Shown here one piece after another: positions 58,464 through 64,000 of a DNA stretch of 64,000 nucleotides. The first letter of the stretch is position 1; each line of letters begins with the position of its first letter. A program made the translations under genes and the position numbers. This DNA is from Arthrobacter sp. B2a2-09 (lineage in GTDB: Bacteria; Actinomycetota; Actinomycetes; Actinomycetales; Micrococcaceae). The stretch spans positions 1 through 64,000 of the forward strand of contig NZ_JAMXIC010000008.1 of the NCBI RefSeq assembly GCF_027587375.1. Reading direction: 5' to 3'. The notes under the pieces were generated by a model. That model saw only the letters and a program-made list of their open reading frames with translations. It had not been told where the DNA came from and did not search any database.

Positions 58464-59125
58464 GCCTTCTCAGATTTAGCGGTCTCTCTACCGGGGACAA
58501 TTTTCTGGCCTCTGCGCAGATGGTCTTTCGAACGTTCCCGATGCTTCTTCGAGGTGCCCTTTTGAAGCCTTGGCTTAAGCGGTCTCGGGGTCCTCTCTTC
58601 GTTGGGCGTGGAGCTCGATTGAGGAACCTTCAAATGATCTCGCATCAAGGACGACTCGTTGTGGAAGATTTTGCCGAGGTCCAAGGCCTTACTAAATGCG
58701 GCTTGAACTTCGGCATTGATGTGTCGATTGGGCCGGGCTGCATGATTCGTCCAACGAGTTACTATGGCGGTGAAGTGGGGGTCGGCCTTTGGGTCGGTGA
58801 CCGCACCAGCTTTGGGGCCGGATGTTTCATTGGATGTTCCGGCGAAATTCGAATCGGCAACGACGTTATGCTCGGTCCTGGAGTCCGCCTCTTTTCTGAG
58901 AATCATGTCTTTGGGGACACTGAGCAAACGATAAAAGCTCAGGGCGTGGTGCGTGAATCCCTGTCCATCGGCGACGACGTTTGGATCGGAAGTGGCGCCA
59001 CAGTCACCGCCGGAGTCACCGTAGGTTCGGGCGTAGTTATTGCCGCTGGCAGCGTGGTGACGCGTGACGTCCCTGACAACTCGATCGTGGCCGGCGTCCC
59101 TGCGAAGGTCTTGAGGTCTCGGTGA
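58460..59125 (+). CDS. Hexapeptide-repeat acyltransferase
   Basis: 221 residues. After a short N-terminal part comes a left-handed beta helix: repeated [LIV]-G-x-x-x turns from FGIDVSIGPGCMIRPTS to LSIGDDVWIGSGATVTAGVT, ending VVIAAGSVVTRDVPDNSIVA + GVPAKVL. The loop with NHVFGD contains the catalytic His typical of O-acetyltransferases. It probably acetylates a sugar of the polysaccharide. GTG start overlapping the upstream stop by four bases; its own end overlaps the next gene likewise. Confidence 0.9.
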   Translation: MSLLRFSGLSTGDNFLASAQMVFRTFPMLLRGALLKPWLKRSRGPLFVGRGARLRNLQMISHQGRLVVEDFAEVQGLTKCGLNFGIDVSIGPGCMIRPTSYYGGEVGVGLWVGDRTSFGAGCFIGCSGEIRIGNDVMLGPGVRLFSENHVFGDTEQTIKAQGVVRESLSIGDDVWIGSGATVTAGVTVGSGVVIAAGSVVTRDVPDNSIVAGVPAKVLRSR

Positions 59126-60279
59126 TCAGGGAAGCAGGAGATCGACAATCGCACGCGATGTTTCTCCATTCGAGCAACGAGATGTACGGTGCGGACAGGA
59201 TCCTCCTCGAGATCGTCGGTTCCCTGCCTGTTGAGGACCAAAAGAACACGCTCGTCTGCCTACCGGATGATCTGCCTGGGGTGCAAAACGGACTCGGCAA
59301 AGAATTGGACGTCCGGGGCATCGAGAACATTTCTGTTCCGCTGGCCGTTATCCGGCGGCGCTATCTGTCATTCTCTGGCCTCTTACCGCTATTAAGGCGT
59401 CTCTGGATGACTTATAAGCTGCTTTTGGCAGAACGGCCTCGGGTGGTCTACTGCACCACTTCAGCAATGATCTTCTGCCTTCCCCTGGCGCGTCTTGCCG
59501 GGATTAAGAATGTCGTCCTCCACGTTCAGGAAATATGGTCGCCGCGTGAAGGATCTGTGATGGGCCTGTTCGCTCGTGGAGCCAGCCAAATCATCTGCAT
59601 CTCACGTGCTTCCCTCGACTCGCTCCCTCGCCACCTAAGGTCACGCTCGGTCCTACTTATCAATGCGCACCGCGAGTCCGGTCTTCCTCTTTCGCCCTAT
59701 TTGTCTGATTCCGAGGCGCTTCAATTTGTAGTGGCGAGCCGATGGAACTCTTGGAAGGGCCATGCAACGTTGTTGCATGCTTGGGACCAAGATCGTAGCC
59801 CCGGCGATCTAGTGATATTAGGCGGATCCCCGGCAATGGGTACCGGAGTTGACGTGCCTGCTCTGGTTGCTTCTGTCAAGCACTCCGACCGCATCTCCGT
59901 CGTGGGCGAGGTCTCGGACATTGCACCGTACCTTGACTCCGCCGATTTTCTCATCCTTCCTTCTGACCAGCCGGAACCATTCGGCCTAGTCCTGCTGGAA
60001 GCTTTTGCTCGCGGCCGTGCTGTTGTAGCTAGCGATGCCGGTGGAGCGAAAGATGTCGTCACAGACGGTCGCGACGGAAAGTTGTTTCAGATGGGAAGCT
60101 CTGAGGAACTTGCCGCATGTCTGTTCTCGCTTAGCCGTCAGGATGCAGAGCAAATGGGCGCTAACGCACGGGTGACCTACGAAGAGAAATTTTCAATAGC
60201 CAGCTATGGCGAGCGGTTCCGTGAAATCTGGTGTTCCGTGAGCAACGACGGATCCGGGAGAGAAGATGCGCACGGCTAA
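59122..60279 (+). CDS. Glycosyltransferase family 4
   Basis: 385 residues of GT-B type. N-terminal acceptor domain: FLHSSNEMYGADRILLEIV and RPRVVYCTTSAMIFCLPLAR. C-terminal donor domain: FVVASRWNSWKGHATLLHAW, then DFLILPSDQPEPFGLVLLEA with the conserved E-x7-E motif and VVASDAGGAKDVV. The start is GTG in a GTGA overlap with the acyltransferase stop; the 3' end overlaps the next gene by 14 bases. Sugar specificity is unknown. Confidence 0.92.
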   Translation: MIREAGDRQSHAMFLHSSNEMYGADRILLEIVGSLPVEDQKNTLVCLPDDLPGVQNGLGKELDVRGIENISVPLAVIRRRYLSFSGLLPLLRRLWMTYKLLLAERPRVVYCTTSAMIFCLPLARLAGIKNVVLHVQEIWSPREGSVMGLFARGASQIICISRASLDSLPRHLRSRSVLLINAHRESGLPLSPYLSDSEALQFVVASRWNSWKGHATLLHAWDQDRSPGDLVILGGSPAMGTGVDVPALVASVKHSDRISVVGEVSDIAPYLDSADFLILPSDQPEPFGLVLLEAFARGRAVVASDAGGAKDVVTDGRDGKLFQMGSSEELAACLFSLSRQDAEQMGANARVTYEEKFSIASYGERFREIWCSVSNDGSGREDAHG

Positions 60280-61327
60280 CATTGTTTATTGGTACGGTAA
60301 GTCCGAAATGCCCAAAGATGGTGGAGGGCTGCGGGCCCTCGCCTGGCAGGAAGCATTGACGGCGCTTGGATTTGAGACGACGATACACGCGCTTCGTCCC
60401 ACGGGGATGGGTGTCCAGGCTCAGACGCCTCTCCGCAAGTTGAAGAAGAAACTCATCCCTATGCCTCTTAGGGGTGCTCTGCCTCCCATGACACCGGCGG
60501 ACCTGAATGTTGTGACTGTCCCGTCGGTCTTTGATTCAGCCATCCGGGTCCTTCCGCGGGCCTCACTAATATTCGATTGGATGGACTTATGGAGCGTGAA
60601 CGCGCGAACCATGGGGAGTGCCTCGATCATGTCTCGTCCTGGCGGAATATGTCAGGGCTTGTTCTGGGAAGTTCGGCAGCGTCGCTTAGTTAACTCTCCG
60701 AGAGCGAACGTGTTCGCGGGTTTTGGCGATACTCGGCTGACCGATTCTGCAGACGCCTCACCTGGACATTGGATCCCGACACCAATTACGCCGGCATCCA
60801 GCGGCGCACAGAGTGAGGGGAAGTCGGCGCGAACGGTAGGATTTATTGGAAATTTCGACTATCCGCCGAACGTAATGTCCCTTCGAAAATTCTTCAAGGA
60901 CTATGCGGGAGAATTTATCCAGAAGGGTATAGCAATCAAAGTTGCGGGCTTCGGGTCCGAGATCGTAAAGGATTGGGGGTTCCCGGTTGAGGTTCTTGGA
61001 CGCGTTGACTCACTGAGTGACTTCTACGGGCAAATAGATGCGGCAATCGTCCCCATTGATCACGGTGGTGGGATAAAGGCAAAGGCTGTTGAAGCGATGG
61101 CCTACGGGGTACCCGTCTTGGGGACGGCGCACGTTGCCAATGGATTTAGTCCAGAATGGAGTTCGTTTATTGGGCGAATCGAGGATCTGTTGCGGCAGCC
61201 TTCACAGCTTCCTCCCGTTCCGTCGGTTGAGGAATTCGATATTCAGTTCAGTCAGCGGGCATTTACGGAATCTGTCCGCTCTATGTTGACGACCACAGGA
61301 CACCTGACCGCCCAATCGGCGCTCTGA
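60266..61327 (+). CDS. Glycosyltransferase (GT4-like)
   Basis: 353 residues. TVGFIGNFDYPPNVMSLRKF, then VAGFGSEIVKDWGFPVEVLG and DAAIVPIDHGGGIKAKAVEA with MAYGVPVLGTAHVA define a GT-B donor domain of the GT4/GT1_4 group; the H-G-G-G-I-K-x-K-x-x-E motif binds the nucleotide sugar. The N-terminal half is poorly conserved, as is usual for acceptor domains. Part of the overlapping exopolysaccharide operon. Confidence 0.87.
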   Translation: MRTANIVYWYGKSEMPKDGGGLRALAWQEALTALGFETTIHALRPTGMGVQAQTPLRKLKKKLIPMPLRGALPPMTPADLNVVTVPSVFDSAIRVLPRASLIFDWMDLWSVNARTMGSASIMSRPGGICQGLFWEVRQRRLVNSPRANVFAGFGDTRLTDSADASPGHWIPTPITPASSGAQSEGKSARTVGFIGNFDYPPNVMSLRKFFKDYAGEFIQKGIAIKVAGFGSEIVKDWGFPVEVLGRVDSLSDFYGQIDAAIVPIDHGGGIKAKAVEAMAYGVPVLGTAHVANGFSPEWSSFIGRIEDLLRQPSQLPPVPSVEEFDIQFSQRAFTESVRSMLTTTGHLTAQSAL

Positions 61328-61336
61328 GAGGACATA

Positions 61337-61867
61337 ATGCGTTTGTATCTTCAGGGATTTAAGCTTTGGGCAGGTTTTGTCGTCGGACGCGTACCGTGGC
61401 ATAGGTTTAGGTTGTTCGTGTACCGGAACGCTTTTGGAATGAAGATCGGTAATGATTCATCGGTTCATTGGAGATTAGCATTTTTCGCACCTCAAGGAAT
61501 CTCCATCGACCGAAACTCGATTGTCGGCAATGATTGCTTTCTGGATGGCAGGCTCGGCCTGAATATCGGAAGCAATGTTAATATTGGTGGCCACGTTCAA
61601 ATTTTTACGGTTGGCCACGATCCGCAGAGTCCAGATTTCGGAACGAAAGGCGGACCGGTTCATATCGGGAACAGGGCGTACGTGGCATCGCGTGCCACGA
61701 TTCTGCCCGCGGTGACCGTCGGCGAAGGTGCTGTAGTGGCGGCTGGGGCTGTGGTTTCCAAGAACGTTGAGCCTTTTACCATAGTTGCCGGCGTTCCCGC
61801 GAAGGTTGTCGGCAGCAGAAGTCGCGACTTGGAATATGACCTTAATTTCCACATGCCTTTCCAGTAG
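61337..61867 (+). CDS. Hexapeptide-repeat acyltransferase (WcaF/maltose O-acetyltransferase type)
   Basis: 176 residues. The helix repeats run from FGMKIGNDSSVHW to IVAGVPAKVVGSRSRD; the catalytic His lies in VGHDPQSPDFGTKGGPVHIG, a block typical of maa/nodL-like O-acetyltransferases. An N-terminal amphipathic segment (LYLQGFKLWAGFVVGRVPWH) may touch the membrane. The second acetyltransferase of this operon, 9 bp after a glycosyltransferase. Confidence 0.9.
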   Translation: MRLYLQGFKLWAGFVVGRVPWHRFRLFVYRNAFGMKIGNDSSVHWRLAFFAPQGISIDRNSIVGNDCFLDGRLGLNIGSNVNIGGHVQIFTVGHDPQSPDFGTKGGPVHIGNRAYVASRATILPAVTVGEGAVVAAGAVVSKNVEPFTIVAGVPAKVVGSRSRDLEYDLNFHMPFQ

Positions 61868-61907
61868 AGGCTCGATTCTTGCGTTCGCTGACAATTAGGG
61901 AGACATC

Positions 61908-62999
61908 TTGTCTAGACGAGTACTAGTCCTGTGGGCTGACGAGGGTTCCAGTAACCTCGGCGTCAGAGCTTTGAGTCAAGGCGCTCTGTCCCTGGCTCGA
62001 CAAGCCTGGGGTGATGATACGGAAGTGGATTTCCAGAGTTTCGATTTTGGCCCCCTTGGTACACAGCTCTCGGGGAAAGTAGTGCTGAAGGGTACTCTGA
62101 CTGGCAGCAAGGTCTTGCACAGTCGAATGGCGAAGTATGATGCAGTGATTGATACTGGTGCGGGAGATAGCTTTACAGATATCTATGGCCTAAAGCGATT
62201 GGCCATTATGTTGTATACGCGCCGCGTTGCCCAGTCTGCCGGTGTACCGGTTATTCTCTCGCCTCAAACCATTGGTCCTTTCAATTCAGCGCTTGGGCGT
62301 CTGGCGGCCCGCCACACGCTAAAACGAGCCGAGACGGTTTTCGTTCGTGATAGCACGAGTCTGGACTACGCTCGTAAGCTTGGCTACGAACCAGATTGTC
62401 TGTCCACCGATGTCGTATTTGCATTACCTCAACCCGATTCGACTGGATCGAAGAGCGCAGACATTGCGCTCAATGTCTCGGGGCTACTGTGGAGTACAGA
62501 TGCTCATGGCTCAAGGTTCCGTTATCAGGAATTGACGAGGGACATTATTGGAAAACTGATCGCTGCGAATCGTTCGATTACATTGATGCCTCACGTCATA
62601 GATAATCCCTCGCTTGATAACGACATGACTCCAGTGAAAGACTTAGTGTCAGAGTTTGGGGACCAAGTGGAAGTATTCGTGCCCGCTGGGCTCGATGAGG
62701 TCAGAGCCTTCGTGGCCGATTGTCAAGTAGTTATTGGCGCCCGAATGCATGCTTGCTTGAATGCGCTGTCTGTCGGAACCCCTGCTATTCCATTGGCGTA
62801 CTCTCGTAAATTTGCCCCATTGTTGGCCGACATTGGTTGGGCGCATACGATTGACCTAAAAGAAGAGCACGTTGCTGAACGAGTCGTTAAGCTGTTGGAT
62901 CTCTCGGGTTTGCAGGCGGAGGCTGCCCGCGTTAAGGAAAGCGCAGAGTATCGTCTCCAAATCGCTGTAAGCCATCTTGCGACGCAGGCACGTATATGA
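61908..62999 (+). CDS. Polysaccharide pyruvyl transferase family protein
   Basis: 363 residues. Family features: DEGSSNLGVRALSQGALSLA at the N-terminus, YDAVIDTGAGDSFTDIYGLK, VPVILSPQTIGPFN, ETVFVRDSTSLDYARKLGYE and VIGARMHACLNALSVGTPAI with the conserved R-M-H. The enzyme transfers pyruvate from phosphoenolpyruvate to form a ketal on a sugar, giving the polymer acidic groups. The TTG start follows TTAGGGAGACATC. It overlaps the next gene by four bases. Confidence 0.92.
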   Translation: MSRRVLVLWADEGSSNLGVRALSQGALSLARQAWGDDTEVDFQSFDFGPLGTQLSGKVVLKGTLTGSKVLHSRMAKYDAVIDTGAGDSFTDIYGLKRLAIMLYTRRVAQSAGVPVILSPQTIGPFNSALGRLAARHTLKRAETVFVRDSTSLDYARKLGYEPDCLSTDVVFALPQPDSTGSKSADIALNVSGLLWSTDAHGSRFRYQELTRDIIGKLIAANRSITLMPHVIDNPSLDNDMTPVKDLVSEFGDQVEVFVPAGLDEVRAFVADCQVVIGARMHACLNALSVGTPAIPLAYSRKFAPLLADIGWAHTIDLKEEHVAERVVKLLDLSGLQAEAARVKESAEYRLQIAVSHLATQARI

Positions 63000-64000
63000 G
63001 GGCGAACTCCATGCCGCGATTCGACAGAACTGTTGAATCGGTTGTGCGTTCCGGAAATTGCTCCGGCTGCGGCGCCTGTGCGCTGATAGATCCAGGTCTC
63101 AGCTTGGTGCTGGATGATGACGGCTTCAATCGTCCAGTTCGTCGGCTGCCTCTTTCGCCAAAGAATGACCGTCAAATGACCGACGAGCTGTTGGCTAGTT
63201 GCCCAGGCATTGTGGTCAAGCGACCAATGCCAGATCAGATATCCGGCGAGGAGACTCGTTTTGAGCCAGCTTTGGGGCATGCAGTTTCTTCCTGGCAAGC
63301 TTGGGCAACCGACCCCGAGACACGGTTTCGGGGGAGCAGCGGTGGCGTCCTCACAGCCCTGGCCGAATGGTTGGTTGATTCAGGCCGTTCTGCAAGGGTG
63401 ATTGGGGCTGCTGCGGATGCATCCGAGCCGCGGCGAACCGTTGCCGTTCAACTCGGACGGAACTCCGACTTTCTTCAGCAGGCTGGTTCACGCTATGCCC
63501 CCGTCTCCGTTGCGGCGCAAGGTTCTTCTTTATCGCCTGACTCTGCTTTTGTCGGCAAGCCGTGTGAAGTCGCGGCCGTTAGGCAATTGAGCGAATATCG
63601 CGGCGATGAAGAGCGCCCTTTACTCATGTCGTTTTTCTGTGCCGGCGTGCCGAGCCAGCTGGCCACTGATCGGCTGCTCTCGGAACTGGGGATTCCTGTT
63701 GGCTCTCCCCTTAGAACGCTTCGCTACCGCGGACACGGTTGGCCAGGTGAGTTCTACGCAGAGACGGTTGATGGAGCCCAAGGATCTGCAACCTACGATG
63801 AGTCGTGGGGTAAGCAGCTCGGTCCGTCAATGCAATGGCGTTGTAAGATTTGTCCCGATGGCGTCGGGGAGAGTGCCGATATTGTTGCTGGCGACTATTG
63901 GAAGACGGATGATCGTGGATATCCCGAGTTCACAGACGGCAGCGGGGTGAGTGCCTTAATTGCACGGACTACACGTGGCCACGAAGCAATCGTCGCGGCA
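62996..64000 (+). CDS. FrhB-type (coenzyme F420 hydrogenase/dehydrogenase beta subunit) protein, cut by right edge
   Basis: 335 codons are open to the window end. The N-terminus carries the iron-sulfur motif SGNCSGCGACALID; then FRGSSGGVLTALAEWLVDSG, VGKPCEVAAVRQL, SFFCAGVPSQLATDRLLSEL and CKICPDGVGESADIVAGDYW follow. This is the FrhB N/C architecture. Homologues sit beside polysaccharide pyruvyl transferases in many exopolysaccharide loci, with unproven redox roles. The ATG at 62996 overlaps the previous stop; ATG 63011 after GAGGGCG is the alternative start. Confidence 0.88.
   Translation, partial: MRANSMPRFDRTVESVVRSGNCSGCGACALIDPGLSLVLDDDGFNRPVRRLPLSPKNDRQMTDELLASCPGIVVKRPMPDQISGEETRFEPALGHAVSSWQAWATDPETRFRGSSGGVLTALAEWLVDSGRSARVIGAAADASEPRRTVAVQLGRNSDFLQQAGSRYAPVSVAAQGSSLSPDSAFVGKPCEVAAVRQLSEYRGDEERPLLMSFFCAGVPSQLATDRLLSELGIPVGSPLRTLRYRGHGWPGEFYAETVDGAQGSATYDESWGKQLGPSMQWRCKICPDGVGESADIVAGDYWKTDDRGYPEFTDGSGVSALIARTTRGHEAIVAA

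Noticed and set aside
1..64000. CRISPR arrays, rRNA, tRNA or intact transposase genes
   Set aside because: None found on reading both strands; repeats present are short tandem or inverted pairs only.

Overview
The window looks like chromosome from a high-GC actinobacterium of the Arthrobacter/Pseudarthrobacter/Paenarthrobacter group (Micrococcaceae). The evidence is the GC-rich third codon positions, frequent GTG/TTG starts, a DUF222 protein, an Arthrobacter-type copper amine oxidase, a KmtR-like sensor and an actinobacterial M-box leader. The genus is inferred, not proven. I found no rRNA, tRNA, CRISPR array or intact transposase. The region reads as a string of substrate-uptake and catabolism cassettes, each with its own regulator, followed by an exopolysaccharide locus.

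1-9.8 kb: a DUF222 (usually HNH) protein cut by the left edge and a cation-diffusion-facilitator remnant. Next comes a LysR regulator divergent from a seven-gene module (2423-9233): a diaminopropionate ammonia-lyase homologue that has lost both catalytic residues, a polar amino-acid ABC importer (three genes), an M20 deacylase, a RidA-like protein and a class V aminotransferase. A CGNR-type regulator follows. This is the best candidate for an undescribed pathway: import of an acylated amino acid, deacylation, then PLP/RidA chemistry. 9.8-13 kb: a DUF2127 membrane protein and an ABC-2 exporter with a polytopic membrane protein.

13-18.3 kb: a KmtR-like Ni/Co sensor coupled to an unknown gene, then an M-box (ykoK) magnesium leader in front of an Nramp-family transporter whose metal site is not of the Mn type, then an LCP-family protein and a gene-poor stretch. 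18.3-29.7 kb: purine nucleoside and ureide use. A CUT1 importer lacking its ATPase, a nucleoside hydrolase and a ribokinase are transcribed leftward, with a LacI regulator and adenosine deaminase to the right. A DctA-type carrier plus ureidoglycine aminohydrolase (allE) follow under an RpiR regulator. Clear palindromic operators sit in both control regions. 29.7-31.4 kb: a three-gene cassette of unknown function bracketed by an AhpD-like gene and a copy of its 3' end, plus a 22-bp tandem repeat.

31.4-40.6 kb: LacI / nitrilase-family amidase / sodium:solute symporter; LacI / MFS carrier (3' frameshift) / intracellular GH3 glycosidase; an SDR. 41-46 kb: amine use, with an APC permease, a TPQ copper amine oxidase, a Met/His-rich membrane protein and an IclR regulator. 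46-49.6 kb: a PEBP protein, a zinc alcohol dehydrogenase, an SDR remnant and hypotheticals. 49.7-64 kb: a methyltransferase, galU, a low-molecular-weight tyrosine phosphatase, VanZ-like and small membrane proteins, a surface protein with three tandem LAxTG motifs, a DUF4012 protein and an initiating sugar transferase. Opposite these runs a tightly overlapping operon of glycosyltransferases, hexapeptide acyltransferases, a pyruvyltransferase and an FrhB-like protein that continues past the right edge.
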